Shown: positions 36,923 to 46,678, counted from the stretch's first letter. The stretch: 64,000 nucleotides of DNA from Micromonospora kangleipakensis (GCF_004217615.1 NZ_SHLD01000001.1:6200001-6264000); one strand, 5' to 3'. Made by a program: numbers and translations. Notes: a model not told the origin generated them from the sequence alone.

Positions 36923-37771
36923 GTGTCAGCGGGTGGGCCCCGCCGGGGACGGCGGGACAACGGGCTCGACGCGAGCGAGTACGCCGTCGCGGGCGATGTG
37001 GATCCGCGCGTCGGCGAGCATCTGCTCGACGTGCTCGCCGCCGGTGGCATCGCCGCGTACCTCCAGCCCTCCGCCGACCTCAACCCGGTGACCCGCACCA
37101 CCACCGTGCCGTCCCGACCGGTCGACCGGCTCTACGTCGACCGCTCCCACCTGACCACCGCCCGGGACTACCTCACCCAACTCTCCGACGAGGGCGCCCC
37201 CGAGCCGGCCCGGGACGACGAGCCGGACATCGAGGCCGAGTGGGCGCGGATCGTCGCCGGCTTCGACACCGGGCCGGCCCCCGGGAGCCGCCCGTGGCCC
37301 GCCGTGGAGAACGTGGACGACCCGGTCGACCCGGCCGAGCCCGCCGGCGGGGCGGCCCCGCGCGCCGGCGCCGAGGAGTCCGGCGGCCCGACCGCCACCG
37401 ACGTCCGGCGCCTGCCGTACGCGGCCGACATCTCCGGGATCTCGGTGAGCCGGGGCCGGCAGGACGAGCCCTCGCTCCTGGACGGCCTGGACACCTTCGG
37501 CGCCGACCTGCCGGCGAACGCCGACGAGGAGCACTACACCCCACCACCGCCACCCCCGCTGCCCCGCTTCTCGAAGTACGCGGTGGTCGGCGTGCTGGCC
37601 ATCGTCATCGGGTTCGTGCTCTTCCTCTCCCCCACGGTGCTCCCGGTCGACCCCTCGGTGGTGACGCTGTTCGGCTTCACCGGCATCCTGGCCGGCTTCG
37701 TGACCCTGGTCTGGCGGCTGCGTCCCGGCGACACCGACGACCACGACCCGGACGACGGCGCGGTCGTCTGA
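36923..37771 (+). CDS. Membrane protein with acidic/proline-rich cytoplasmic region
   Basis: A 282-residue protein I cannot assign to a function. The N-terminal ~75 residues (LDASEYAVAGDVDPRVGEHLLDVLAAGGIAAYL, then RPVDRLYVDRSH) look like a small folded domain shaped like those that sense or bind a ligand; then a long acidic Pro/Ala/Gly stretch with a PPPPPP run near 215, and two closely spaced transmembrane helices (about 226-247 and 252-272) with a short acidic tail. This matches a family of actinobacterial DUF308-like membrane proteins. The start is GTG at 36923 after GGAGGG. It is divergent from plsC. Confidence 0.65.
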   Translation: MSAGGPRRGRRDNGLDASEYAVAGDVDPRVGEHLLDVLAAGGIAAYLQPSADLNPVTRTTTVPSRPVDRLYVDRSHLTTARDYLTQLSDEGAPEPARDDEPDIEAEWARIVAGFDTGPAPGSRPWPAVENVDDPVDPAEPAGGAAPRAGAEESGGPTATDVRRLPYAADISGISVSRGRQDEPSLLDGLDTFGADLPANADEEHYTPPPPPPLPRFSKYAVVGVLAIVIGFVLFLSPTVLPVDPSVVTLFGFTGILAGFVTLVWRLRPGDTDDHDPDDGAVV

Positions 37772-37932
37772 ACCTTCCCGGTGGTCGCCCGCATATCGGG
37801 ACGCCGACGGCTCCCCGCCGCCGGCGTAACAGTGGTGTAACTTACGGTCAGTAGGAATATCGCTGTACGTCACTTCCCTCCTGACTGCCTGGTTCCTCCC
37901 CGCTCGTGGCGGTCAGCCTTCTGCTGATCGGA

Positions 37933-39360
37933 ATGCCCGAGATGCGACAGAGCCCCCTCGTGGTGGTGGCCAACCGCCTCCCCATCGACGACAGTGTGGC
38001 GCCGGACGGCGCCTGCGAATGGCGCCGCAGCCCCGGCGGCCTGGTGAGCGCCCTGCACCCCCTGCTGCGACACACCCCGGCCACCTGGATCGGCTGGGCG
38101 GGCGGCACCGGCCCGGCGCCCCACCTGCCGGAGGTGGACGGCGTCCGCATGCACACCGTGCCGCTGACCACCGAGGACCTCCGCGACCACTACGAGGGCT
38201 TCGCCAACGCGACCCTCTGGCCGCTCTACCACGACGCCGTCGAGCAGCCCGAATACCACCGCCGCTGGTGGGAGGCGTACCAGCGGGTCAACCAGCGGTT
38301 CGCCGAGGCCGCCGCCGGGGTCGCCGAGCCGGACGCGCTGGTCTGGGTGCAGGACTACCACCTGCAACTGGTCCCCGGCCTGCTCCGGGCGCTCCGCCCC
38401 GACCTGCGGATCGGCTTCTTCCTGCACGTGCCGTTCCCGCCGCCGGAGCTGTTCATGCAGCTCCCCCGCCGGGCCGAGCTGCTGCGCGGGATGCTCGGCG
38501 CCGACCTGATCGGCTTCCAGCGGCCCCAGGCGGCGCACAACTTCGCGCAGCTGGTCGCCAAGGTGCTCGACCTGCCCGCCACGGACCGGCGGATCGGCGT
38601 CGGCGACCGGGTGGTCCGGGTCGGCGCGTTCCCGGTCTCGATCGACACCGCCGAGATGGCCGCGCTCGCCGCCCGACCGGAGGTCACCGACCGCGCCCGC
38701 CGGCTGCGCCGCGACCTCGGCGACCCCGAGCACGTCATCCTCAGCGTCGACCGGATGGACTACACCAAGGGCATCGAGCAGCGGCTCAAGGCGTACAGCG
38801 AGCTGCTGGCCAGCGGCCACGTCAAGGTCCGCGACACGGTGCTGGTCCAGGTGGCGGTGCCGAGCCGGGAGCGGGTCGGCCAGTACCAGATCCTCCGGGA
38901 GCGGGTGGAACGCGAGGTCGGACGGATCAACGGCGAGTTCGGCCGGGTCGGTGAGCCGGCGATCCACTACCTCACCCAGACCTTCGACCGGGCCGAACTG
39001 GCCGCCCTCTACCGGGTCGCCGACGTGATGGCGGTGACCCCGCTGCGGGACGGGATGAACCTGGTCGCCAAGGAGTACGTCGCCGCCCGGGTGGACGACA
39101 CCGGCGCGCTGCTGCTCAGCGAGTTCGCCGGGGCGGCCACCGAGCTGTCCCAGGCGTTCCTGGTGAACCCGCACGACCTGGAGGGGCTCAAGCAGAAGCT
39201 GCTCGCCGCCCTGCGGGCGGCGCCGGCCGACGTGGCCGCCCGGATGCGGGCGATGCGGGAGCACCTGCACCGCAACGACATCCACGCCTGGGCCCGGTCC
39301 TACCTCAGCGCCCTGGACAAGAGCGGCTCCCTGCTCACCCGGCTCGGCGGGACCGACTGA
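37933..39360 (+). CDS. otsA: Alpha,alpha-trehalose-phosphate synthase, UDP-forming
   Basis: A 475-residue GT20 enzyme making trehalose 6-phosphate from UDP-glucose and glucose 6-phosphate. Features: LVVVANRLP at the N-terminus with the catalytic loop [45 protein letters not shown] and the C-terminal [13 protein letters not shown] with LSEFAGAA. It supplies the osmoprotectant trehalose and precursors for glycolipids. The start is not certain: ATG at 37933 or 37942 (the N-terminal strand begins just after the second); an upstream GTG at 37906 is less likely. No otsB is adjacent. Confidence 0.92.
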   Translation: MPEMRQSPLVVVANRLPIDDSVAPDGACEWRRSPGGLVSALHPLLRHTPATWIGWAGGTGPAPHLPEVDGVRMHTVPLTTEDLRDHYEGFANATLWPLYHDAVEQPEYHRRWWEAYQRVNQRFAEAAAGVAEPDALVWVQDYHLQLVPGLLRALRPDLRIGFFLHVPFPPPELFMQLPRRAELLRGMLGADLIGFQRPQAAHNFAQLVAKVLDLPATDRRIGVGDRVVRVGAFPVSIDTAEMAALAARPEVTDRARRLRRDLGDPEHVILSVDRMDYTKGIEQRLKAYSELLASGHVKVRDTVLVQVAVPSRERVGQYQILRERVEREVGRINGEFGRVGEPAIHYLTQTFDRAELAALYRVADVMAVTPLRDGMNLVAKEYVAARVDDTGALLLSEFAGAATELSQAFLVNPHDLEGLKQKLLAALRAAPADVAARMRAMREHLHRNDIHAWARSYLSALDKSGSLLTRLGGTD

Positions 39361-39366
39361 CCAGGG

Positions 39367-39409
39367 CCCGGCGCCGAAGGCCGTCGCTCAGCCGGTCGCC
39401 GGCGCCGGG
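39367..39409. terminator. Possible bidirectional hairpin
   Basis: CCCGGCGCCG (39367-39376) pairs with CGGCGCCGGG (39400-39409); the right arm lies within the last codons of the convergent hydrolase gene. A weak candidate terminator because the loop is 23 bases. Confidence 0.4.
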
Positions 39410-40212
39410 TCCTTCTCCAGCCAGTCGAGGATCGCGTCGATCGGCTCCCGCCAACGGGCGTCCAGCATCAGGTCGTGACCCATGCCGGGGAAGAGCAGCG
39501 GGGCCGAGGCGTACCGGCGGGCGGCCCGGGTCAGCGCGGCGGCCGGCACCACCCGGTCGTCGGGGCTGCCCAGCACCAGCACCGGCGGGCGGCCCACCGC
39601 CGGCTCGGGCTCCCGCCCGGTCAGCAGCTGCCACTGCGCGCGCCGGCCGGCCCGGCCCAGCCGGGCGACGTACCGGCGGGCCTCGCCGTCCGGCAGCTCC
39701 CGGCTGAACAGCTGCCGGCGGCTCAGCCGCAGGCCGCCGCCGAAGACCGCCGGCAGGGTCCCGCCGGGGTTGCGCCGCAGCGCGGCGCCGAGCGTCCCCC
39801 AGTCACCGAGCACCGGCGCCACCAGCACCGCCGCCCGGGCCGGGTAGCGGGCCAGCGCGTGCGCGACCACCCGGGCCCCGGCGCCGTGCCCCACCAGCAC
39901 CGCGCGCCGCGGCAGGCTCGCCGCCACCTGGGTCACGTCATGGGTGTACGACCGCAGCGTCGCCGCCGGCGCCGGCTCGCTGCCGCCGTGCCCGCGCAGG
40001 CTGAGCGCGTACGCCGGGAAACCGCGGGACGCGGCGTGCTCCAGCCAGTGCTCGGCGAACGCCCACGCCCCGTGCCCGAACCCGGGCACGAAGAGCAGCG
40101 GCGGCCGCCCCTGCTCCAGCTGCGGCACGGCGCTGAGCACCTCGCGACGGGCCGGGCGCTCCGGCCGGGCCCACTCCCGGGCCCGCACGATCCGCAGCCG
40201 CTCGCCGGTCAC
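39388..40212 (-). CDS. Alpha/beta hydrolase
   Basis: A 274-residue alpha/beta hydrolase fold protein. It has the oxyanion region LLFVPGFGHGAWAF, a nucleophile elbow-like AVLVGHGAGARV (G-H-G-A-G, lacking the usual Ser), a catalytic Asp in SPDDRVVPA and His in GMGHDLML. The G-H-G-A-G in place of G-x-S-x-G means the usual nucleophilic serine is not seen, so it may be an atypical or non-hydrolytic member. Its GTG start overlaps the stop of the flavin monooxygenase (GTGA on the minus strand), so the two are co-translated and likely act in one pathway. Confidence 0.8.
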   Translation of the reverse strand: MTGERLRIVRAREWARPERPARREVLSAVPQLEQGRPPLLFVPGFGHGAWAFAEHWLEHAASRGFPAYALSLRGHGGSEPAPAATLRSYTHDVTQVAASLPRRAVLVGHGAGARVVAHALARYPARAAVLVAPVLGDWGTLGAALRRNPGGTLPAVFGGGLRLSRRQLFSRELPDGEARRYVARLGRAGRRAQWQLLTGREPEPAVGRPPVLVLGSPDDRVVPAAALTRAARRYASAPLLFPGMGHDLMLDARWREPIDAILDWLEKDPAPATG

Positions 40213-41615
40213 TTCGCCTCCAGCTCGTCGAGGGCGCGCTGGAGCGCGCGCAGGTAGTCGGCGTGGCGCACCTCGAACCAGTGCCGGGTGCTGTCCTTGA
40301 CCGCGCCGGAGTAGCGCTCGCCGATGCCCGCGGCGACCTTCCGGTCGAACGCGGCGGCCCGGTCCGGTCGGCCGGCGCGCAGCCGCAGCAGCCGCGCGAA
40401 GAGCACGCTCTGCCAGTGCGAGATGGTGAAGATGCCGGAGTCCGGCTGCACCAGGCCGACCACCGCCAGGGTCGGATGCCCGGCGGTGAACTCGTTCAGC
40501 CAGAGCCGGGGCCGGCCGACGCCCTCGTCGTCGCCGAGCACCTTCGCCTCGAGGAACTCGAAGCGCGGCAGGTAGCCGGTGGCGAAGATGACCAGCTCGG
40601 GATCGATCTCCCGGCCGTCGGTCAGCTCGACCGACCGGTCGTGGAAGCGGGCCAGCTCCGGCACCGGGGTGATCTCGCCGTGGCCGACGTAGTAGACGAG
40701 CTGGCTGTTCGCGATCGGGTGGGTCTCGTAGACCCGGTGGTCCGGCTTGGGCAGCCCGAACCGGGTGAGGTCGCCGACGGTGAGCCGCAGCGTCCAGTGG
40801 TAGAGCCACTGGCGGACCCGCAGCGGCACCCGCAATGCGAGCAGGGTGTCGTTGACCTGGTCGGCGGGGCGGCCCAGGACGTACTTCGGGGCGTACCAGT
40901 AGCCGCGGCGGGTGGAGTGCCAGCAGCGGGACGCCTGCTGGGCGGCCTCGACCGCGATGTCGCAGCCGGTGTTGCCGGCGCCGACCACCAGCACCCGCTT
41001 GCCGCGCAGCTGCGCGGGGTCCTTGTAGGACGAGGCGTGCATCACCTCGCCGCGGAACCCCTCCAGCCCCTCGTAGCGGGGCAGCTTGGGCGACCAGTTG
41101 TGCCCGTTGGCGACGACCACCGCCGCGTACCGGGAGGTGCGCTCCGGGCCGTACCCGCCGGTGCTGCGGGTGGTGACGTCCCAGCGGTCCCCCTCGACCG
41201 GCTCCACCCGGACCACCTCGGTGCCGAACCAGATGTGCCGGCGCAGGTCGAAGTGGTCGGCGTACCGCTCGAAATAGGAGAGCAGCTGGCTGTGGTGCGG
41301 GTAGTCCGGCCAGTCGTCCGGCATCGGGAAGTCGGGGAACTGGGTGAACGGCCGGGACGAGATGAGGTGGGTGCTGGCGTAGACCGGGCTGCGGTCGTGC
41401 CGCCAGTTCCAGGCCCCGCCGACGCCGGTCTCCCGCTCGTAGCAGTCCACGCCGAAGCCGTGCTCGGCGAGGTTCTTCACCGCGGCGAGGCCGCTGGCCC
41501 CGGCCCCGATGACGCAGACCGTGTCACCCCGGTCCGAGACCGGGCGGCCGTCCCGGGTCAGGGCGAGCGTCGTCGTCCCCGGATCGGGGCGGCCGAGGTC
41601 GGTGGAGGAGGACAC
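40209..41615 (-). CDS. Flavin-containing monooxygenase, class B
   Basis: A 468-residue two-dinucleotide flavoprotein. GAGASGLAAVKNLAEHG near residue 37 binds FAD; the Baeyer-Villiger/FMO-type region contains ERETGVGGAWNW, the NADPH site is GAGNTGCDIAVEAAQQ and the C-terminal ATGYLP motif is present. Such enzymes oxygenate amines, sulfides or ketones. The alpha/beta hydrolase directly downstream suggests oxidation followed by ester or lactone hydrolysis, as in Baeyer-Villiger pathways, though that hydrolase lacks an obvious Ser. Start GTG at 41615 with AAGGAG upstream. Confidence 0.88.
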   Translation of the reverse strand: MSSSTDLGRPDPGTTTLALTRDGRPVSDRGDTVCVIGAGASGLAAVKNLAEHGFGVDCYERETGVGGAWNWRHDRSPVYASTHLISSRPFTQFPDFPMPDDWPDYPHHSQLLSYFERYADHFDLRRHIWFGTEVVRVEPVEGDRWDVTTRSTGGYGPERTSRYAAVVVANGHNWSPKLPRYEGLEGFRGEVMHASSYKDPAQLRGKRVLVVGAGNTGCDIAVEAAQQASRCWHSTRRGYWYAPKYVLGRPADQVNDTLLALRVPLRVRQWLYHWTLRLTVGDLTRFGLPKPDHRVYETHPIANSQLVYYVGHGEITPVPELARFHDRSVELTDGREIDPELVIFATGYLPRFEFLEAKVLGDDEGVGRPRLWLNEFTAGHPTLAVVGLVQPDSGIFTISHWQSVLFARLLRLRAGRPDRAAAFDRKVAAGIGERYSGAVKDSTRHWFEVRHADYLRALQRALDELEAK

Positions 41616-41719
41616 CGGGGAATCTCCTTATGTGCGGCACGGTGTGCCGGGTCGCTGCGAAATCCTGCCGACAACTCCGGCCGTTGTCCAGCCCCGCCCC
41701 GCCGGCCGGGGGGGCGGGC

Positions 41720-42427
41720 TCAGTCGACGGCGGGCAGCAGCAGGTCCACCAGGACCGGGAAGTGGTCGCTGGCCCGGCGGGTCTGCGGCGTGTCCACCAC
41801 GTCGTAGTCGACCACGGTCACCCGCGGGTCGACGAAGAGGGCGTCGATCCGGCGGCGCGGGGCGGCGCACGGGTAGGTGTGCCGGTCCGCCCGGTCGGCG
41901 GCGACCGCGGCGTCGGTCAGTCCCGCCGCGACGGTCCGCCAGGCGGGCCCGTCCGGCCCCTCGTTGAGGTCGGCGCCGGCGATCACCGGCAGCGTGGCGG
42001 CGGCCAACTCCCGCTTGAACGCCGCCGCCTGGGCCGGCCGCTCCGCCGGGTCGGTGGAGAGGTGCGAGCCGGCCAGCAGGAACCGCGCCGCGCCGACCTG
42101 GCACTCCGCGTACGCGGCGCCGCGCAGGTGCCGGCCCGGGGTCAGCGGGTAGCGCTGGCAGCGGGTGCCGCGCACCCGGACCCGGAGGCTGGTCAGCAGC
42201 AGGTTGCCCAGCGACGGCAGGCCGCCGGCGGCGACCACCAGCCCGAACGACTCGGCCAGCGTGGCCGACTTCTGCCGCCACCGGAACCGCCGCGGCGCCT
42301 CCTGCACGATCACCACGTCCGGCGCGGCCGCCCGCACCACCGCGGCCAGCGCGGCCGTGTCGTCGCGCTGGCTGTGGATGTTGTACGACACCACCCGCAG
42401 CGGCACCCCGCCGGGCGCTTCGGTCAC
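41720..42427 (-). CDS. Endonuclease/exonuclease/phosphatase family protein
   Basis: A 235-residue member of the EEP fold (DNase I/sphingomyelinase type). Motifs: RVVSYNIHSQ at the start, VIVQEAPRRFRW (E), AGSHLSTDP (H), GADLNEGPDG (D-x-N) and SDHFPVLVD (D-H). It probably cleaves a phosphodiester or phosphomonoester. The substrate is unknown. The GTG at 42427 follows GGAAGG; an earlier in-frame ATG would overlap the glucokinase gene by 29 bases. It is the last gene of a minus-strand run: SRPBCC, DUF5304-like, glucokinase, EEP. Confidence 0.82.
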   Translation of the reverse strand: MTEAPGGVPLRVVSYNIHSQRDDTAALAAVVRAAAPDVVIVQEAPRRFRWRQKSATLAESFGLVVAAGGLPSLGNLLLTSLRVRVRGTRCQRYPLTPGRHLRGAAYAECQVGAARFLLAGSHLSTDPAERPAQAAAFKRELAAATLPVIAGADLNEGPDGPAWRTVAAGLTDAAVAADRADRHTYPCAAPRRRIDALFVDPRVTVVDYDVVDTPQTRRASDHFPVLVDLLLPAVD

Positions 42428-42482
42428 CGGGCCGACCTTCCGCTCGCGACCGCGGGACTCCGCTCCGTTGCGTTCCTCGCGC

Positions 42483-43430
42483 TCACCGGCGACGGGCGAG
42501 GTCGGCGGCACCGATGACGCCGGCGCTGTTACCCAGCTCGGCTGGGCGGATCTCGGCCACCGGAAGCCGGCTGCGCTGCGCGAGGGCCTCGGTGAACGAC
42601 CGGCGGGTCGGGCCCATCAGCAGGTCACCGGCGTCGATCACGCCACCGCCGACGACGAGCACCTGCGGGTCGAGGATCTGGGCCATGTCCGCGAGGCTGG
42701 TGCCGAGCCAACGTCCGACCTGGGCGAACGCCTCGGCGGAGACGGGGTCGCCGCCCTTCGCGGCGGCAGTCACCATCGGACCGGTGATCGCCTCGGCCTC
42801 GCCGCCGGCCAGCTCCAGCAGGGCGGTGGCCCGGTGCGGCTCCTGGCGGGCGGCGGCGCGGGCGAAGCGGACCAGGGCGCTGCCGCTGGCGTACTGCTCG
42901 ATGCAGCCCAGGCGGCCGCAGCCGCACTGGTGGCCGTCCGGCACGGTGAGCATGTGCCCCAGCTCGGCGGCGATGCCGTGGGCGCCGCGGAGCAGCTCGC
43001 CGCCGAGCACGATGCCGCCGCCCACGCCGGTGCCGATGGTGAACATGACCATCGAGTCGTCAGCTTCCCGCGCCGCGCCGTAGCGGAACTCCGCCCAGGC
43101 GGCGACGTTGGCGTCGTTCTCCACGATCACCGGCAGGCCGGTGGCGTTGCTGACGTACTCCCGCAGCGGCTCGTCCCGCCAGGCCAGGTTGGGGGCGAAG
43201 AGCACGGTGGAGCGGGAGGCGTCGATCCAGCCGGCCGCGCCGATGCCGACGGCCGCGATGTTGCGCCCCACGGCCAGCTCGGCGACCAGCTCGATGATGA
43301 CGTCCCGGGTCTTGGCCACGTCGTCGGCGGGGGTGTCCCGTCGGGCCTGCACGAGAACCTTGCCGGTGTCGTCAACGACACCGCCGGCCACCTTCGTGCC
43401 ACCGACGTCGACTCCGATGGTCAGCGTCAC
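42483..43430 (-). CDS. ROK family glucokinase
   Basis: A 315-residue ROK kinase that phosphorylates glucose with ATP. It shows the ATP phosphate loop IGVDVGGTKVAGGVV at the N-terminus, the sugar-binding ENDANVAAWAEF, the GTGVGGGIV loop, and the zinc signature CGCGRLGCIEQYASG. Streptomyces GlkA, also a ROK protein, mediates carbon catabolite repression, so a regulatory role is possible. GTG at 43430 has GAGGGGAG upstream. Neighbours (DUF5304-like, SRPBCC, then divergent acyl-CoA ligase) are as in other actinobacteria. Confidence 0.92.
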   Translation of the reverse strand: MTLTIGVDVGGTKVAGGVVDDTGKVLVQARRDTPADDVAKTRDVIIELVAELAVGRNIAAVGIGAAGWIDASRSTVLFAPNLAWRDEPLREYVSNATGLPVIVENDANVAAWAEFRYGAAREADDSMVMFTIGTGVGGGIVLGGELLRGAHGIAAELGHMLTVPDGHQCGCGRLGCIEQYASGSALVRFARAAARQEPHRATALLELAGGEAEAITGPMVTAAAKGGDPVSAEAFAQVGRWLGTSLADMAQILDPQVLVVGGGVIDAGDLLMGPTRRSFTEALAQRSRLPVAEIRPAELGNSAGVIGAADLARRR

Positions 43431-43491
43431 CGCTGCCACTCCCCTCTGCTGTGCTGCCCGAACCGCCGTGCAAGGTCGGGATGTCGGGTGG

Positions 43492-44178
43492 TCAGGCCCC
43501 GTCGCCTGGTGCGTCCTCGCCCACCTCACCGGACGCCCGCGAGGCGGGCACCACGGGACGGCCGGCCGGCGGCCGGATCGTCACCGGCGCGTCCGGCCCG
43601 GCACCATCGGCGGGCGGCACGACGGCACCCGGATCGGCCGCGCCCTCCCCCCGGGTGGCGGCGGACCACACGTCCTGCTCGGGTGCCGGCTGAGAATCAT
43701 GCCCGGTACGGGTGGCCTCGCGCCACACGTGGTCCCCCGCCCCGGCTCCGGCGGCCGGTCCGGCGGACCCACCGGCGCTGGCCGGAGAGGCCGGGCGGGC
43801 GGGCTCGGCCGGGGCGAAGGCGCGCAGCAGACTGGCCACTCCCGCGGCCAGGTCTCCGGCTCCGGTGGCCAGCCGCTCGGCGAATTCGGGACTCGGATCC
43901 CGCAACGCGGCGATACCCCGGCAGACCGGGCAGATGCAGCATTCGGCCGAGCCGGTGGAAAAACCGACGGGCCCGGAGCCGGCGCCGGACGTCGCGCCGT
44001 CCCCGCCGGCGGTCCGGCCGGAGCCGGCACTGTGACCGAGGACACCCGACAAGATCCCACCGAGCGGACCCCAGGGCCCGGCCCCGGGGCTGGAACCGGC
44101 CAGCCGGGCGGTCGCCAGCACCATGGCGACCAGACGTTCCGCCTCTTCCCGGGCCGAACCCGGATCCGTACTCCCCAT
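43492..44178 (-). CDS. DUF5304-like protein
   Basis: A 228-residue protein I cannot assign to a function. It begins with a helical segment (EEAERLVAMVLATARLAG), contains a Cys cluster ECCICPVCRGIAALR (C-C-x-C-x2-C, near residue 81) that could bind a metal, then a helix (FAERLATGAGDLAAGVASLLRAF) and a long disordered Ala/Gly/Pro/Asp-rich tail. Position upstream of glucokinase and downstream of an SRPBCC gene is a conserved actinobacterial arrangement that supports the family name. AAAGGAG precedes the ATG at 44178. Confidence 0.7.
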   Translation of the reverse strand: MGSTDPGSAREEAERLVAMVLATARLAGSSPGAGPWGPLGGILSGVLGHSAGSGRTAGGDGATSGAGSGPVGFSTGSAECCICPVCRGIAALRDPSPEFAERLATGAGDLAAGVASLLRAFAPAEPARPASPASAGGSAGPAAGAGAGDHVWREATRTGHDSQPAPEQDVWSAATRGEGAADPGAVVPPADGAGPDAPVTIRPPAGRPVVPASRASGEVGEDAPGDGA

Positions 44179-44218
44179 GGTCGGCTCCTTTACCGTGCAG
44201 ACCGGGTCGCCGGTCGGG

Positions 44219-44674
44219 TCAGTGGGCCGCACCGGGTGCTTCTACCCGGCGCTTGAGCTGCTTCAACGCGGTATCCATGATCATTTTCTCGGCCTTGCGC
44301 CGAAACATGCCGAGCATGCCCACGGAGAGCTCGACCTCGAGCGTGTAGGTCACCGTCGTGGTGCCGTCCGGGTTGCCGACCAGGTCGTACGAGCCGCGCT
44401 GGGCCTTCTGCATCTTCGAGGGCTCGACCAGGTGCCACTCGATCCGGGAGAGGTCCTCGGCGTACTCGTAGGCCAGCACGTACTCGTCGGCCAGCACGCC
44501 GGCGTCGATGGTGAACCGGACCTGGCTGGCGTACCCGTCCTCGTACTCCTCGACCACCTCCGCCCGCCGCACCGCTTCGGTCCACTCGGGGTAGCTGGGG
44601 AAGTCGCAGATGACCGCCGCCACCTGGTCCGGTGGCGCGCCGATGATGATCGACTGGGTGGAGGAGTCCGCCAT
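44219..44674 (-). CDS. SRPBCC/polyketide cyclase-like lipid-binding protein
   Basis: A 151-residue START/Bet v 1-like fold protein with a hydrophobic cavity. It opens STQSIIIGAPPDQVAAVICDFPSYPEWTEAV, the standard beginning of this group, and ends with a long helix (MLGMFRRKAEKMIMDTALKQLKRRVE). It resembles M. tuberculosis Rv2185c (TB16.3). It probably binds a lipid or other small hydrophobic molecule; the ligand is unknown. It is divergent from the fadD15-like gene, as in M. tuberculosis. Confidence 0.85.
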   Translation of the reverse strand: MADSSTQSIIIGAPPDQVAAVICDFPSYPEWTEAVRRAEVVEEYEDGYASQVRFTIDAGVLADEYVLAYEYAEDLSRIEWHLVEPSKMQKAQRGSYDLVGNPDGTTTVTYTLEVELSVGMLGMFRRKAEKMIMDTALKQLKRRVEAPGAAH

Positions 44675-44865
44675 GGGGGGAGGCTACCCGGCGGCGGGCC
44701 CGGCCGCGTCGCTCCACCCCCGCGCCGCCGACGTCGGCGGCGCGGGCCCGGCGTCCCACCAGGCGGGCGGGCCGCCTCCCCACCTCACCCATTCGAGTGG
44801 ACGGGTAGGTTTCGACAGAGCCGACCCAGGGCCGGCCCGGCCAGTGCGAGCACGAGGGAGTGCAG

Positions 44866-46677
44866 GTGCGCGAGTTCTCCGTTCCGCCCATCGTCACCGT
44901 CGGCGACGCGGCAAACCTGACCGATCCGGTCTGGGACAACGCCGAGGTCGCCCCGGACGCCGTGCAGTTCGTCCGGCCGGCGCCAGCCGGCGCCGAGGGC
45001 CGGGCCCGGGTGGACGTGACCTGCCGCCAGTTCCGCGACGAGGTCGTCGCGGTGGCCCGTGGCCTGGTCGCCGCCGGCATCTCCCCCGGTGACCGGGTCG
45101 CCCTGATGAGCCGCACCCGGTACGAGTGGACGCTCCTCGACTACGCCATCTGGGCGGCCGGCGCGGTCACCGTGCCGATCTACGAGACCTCCAGCGCCGA
45201 GCAGGCCGCCTGGATCCTCGCCGACTCCGGCGCGGTCGCCGCGGTGGTGGAGTCCACCGCGCACGCCACCCTGGTCGCCGGGGTCCGGGACCGCCTGCCG
45301 GAGCTGCGCCAGGTCTGGCAGATCGAGCTGGGTGCGGTGGACGAGCTGGTCGCCGCCGGCGAGTCGGTCGACGCGGCCGAGATCGAGGTACGCCGCAAGA
45401 CGGTCAAGGCCGGCGACATCGCGACGATCATCTACACCAGCGGCACCACCGGCCGCCCCAAGGGCTGCGTGCTCACCCACCGCAACATGTACGCCGACAT
45501 CGCCAACGCGGTGCCGGTGCTGCCGAACCTGTTCCGGCCGGGCGCCTCCACCCTGCTCTTCCTGCCGCTCGCGCACGCCTTCGCCCGGCTCATCCAGATC
45601 GGCGTGGTGCAGGCCCGGGCCACCATGGCGCACTGCGCCGACACCAAGAACCTGGTCGGCGAGCTGCAGGAGTTCAGGCCGACCTTCGTGCTCTCGGTGC
45701 CCCGGGTCTTCGAGAAGGTCTACAACGGCGCCCGGCAGAAGGCCGAGGCGGAGGGCAAGGGCAGGATCTTCGACCGGGCCGAGAAGGTCGCCATCGCGTA
45801 CAGCGAGGCGCTGGAGACCGCCGAGGGGCCCGGCCTGGCCCTGCGCGCCCAGCACGCGGTCTTCGACAAGCTGGTCTACCGCAAGCTGCGGGCCGCCCTC
45901 GGCGGCCGCTGCCACGACGCGATCTCCGGCGGCGCCCCGCTCGGCGCGCGGCTCGGGCACTTCTTCCGCGGCATCGGGGTGACCATCTGCGAGGGCTACG
46001 GCCTCACCGAGACCTCCCCCGCCGCCGCCGCGAACCTGCCCACCGGCACGAAGATCGGCACCGTCGGCCGGCCGCTGCCCGGCGTCGCGGTCCGGATCGA
46101 CGACGACGGCGAGATCCTGATCTCCGGCGACCTGATCTTCCAGGGCTACTGGCACAACGAGGCGGCCACCGCCGAGGCGCTGACCAGCGACGGCTGGTTC
46201 CGCACCGGCGACCTGGGCCGGCTCGACGAGGACGGCTACCTGAGCATCACCGGCCGCAAGAAGGAGATCATCGTGACCGCCGGCGGCAAGAACGTCGCCC
46301 CGGCCGTCCTGGAGGACCAGGTCCGCGCGCACCCGCTGATCAGCCAGTGCGTGGTGGTCGGCGACCGGCAGCCGTTCATCGCGGCGCTGGTCACCATCGA
46401 CGAGGAGGCGCTGCCGAAGTGGCTCGCCGCGCACGACCGGCCGGAGACGATCAGCGTCGCCGAGCTGCGGGAGGACGAGGCCCTGCGGGTCGAGGTGCAG
46501 AGCGCGGTCGATCAGGCCAACCAGGCGGTCTCCAAGGCCGAGGCGATCAAGGTCTTCCGGATCCTGCCGCAGGACTTCACCGAAACCACCGGCGAGCTGA
46601 CCCCGTCGCTGAAGGTCAAGCGGCAGGTCGTGCACAAGACGTACGCGGCGGAGATCGCGGACATCTACCGAGGCTGA
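44866..46677 (+). CDS. fadD15: Long-chain fatty acyl-CoA ligase, FadD15-like
   Basis: A 603-residue AMP-forming ligase that activates long-chain fatty acids. Motifs: YTSGTTGRPKGCVLTHRN (AMP P-loop), VPIYETSSAEQ near the N-terminus, GYGLTETSPAA, GWFRTGDLGRLDEDGYLSITGRKKEIIVTAGGKNVAP (A8 hinge and R) and the C-terminal lysine in SLKVKRQVVH. The size and neighbourhood (divergent SRPBCC gene, pimB further on) match M. tuberculosis fadD15 (Rv2187). The start GTG 44866 has GAGGGAG upstream at good distance; GTG at 44860 is an alternative. Confidence 0.93.
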   Translation: MREFSVPPIVTVGDAANLTDPVWDNAEVAPDAVQFVRPAPAGAEGRARVDVTCRQFRDEVVAVARGLVAAGISPGDRVALMSRTRYEWTLLDYAIWAAGAVTVPIYETSSAEQAAWILADSGAVAAVVESTAHATLVAGVRDRLPELRQVWQIELGAVDELVAAGESVDAAEIEVRRKTVKAGDIATIIYTSGTTGRPKGCVLTHRNMYADIANAVPVLPNLFRPGASTLLFLPLAHAFARLIQIGVVQARATMAHCADTKNLVGELQEFRPTFVLSVPRVFEKVYNGARQKAEAEGKGRIFDRAEKVAIAYSEALETAEGPGLALRAQHAVFDKLVYRKLRAALGGRCHDAISGGAPLGARLGHFFRGIGVTICEGYGLTETSPAAAANLPTGTKIGTVGRPLPGVAVRIDDDGEILISGDLIFQGYWHNEAATAEALTSDGWFRTGDLGRLDEDGYLSITGRKKEIIVTAGGKNVAPAVLEDQVRAHPLISQCVVVGDRQPFIAALVTIDEEALPKWLAAHDRPETISVAELREDEALRVEVQSAVDQANQAVSKAEAIKVFRILPQDFTETTGELTPSLKVKRQVVHKTYAAEIADIYRG

Positions 46678-46678
46678 C

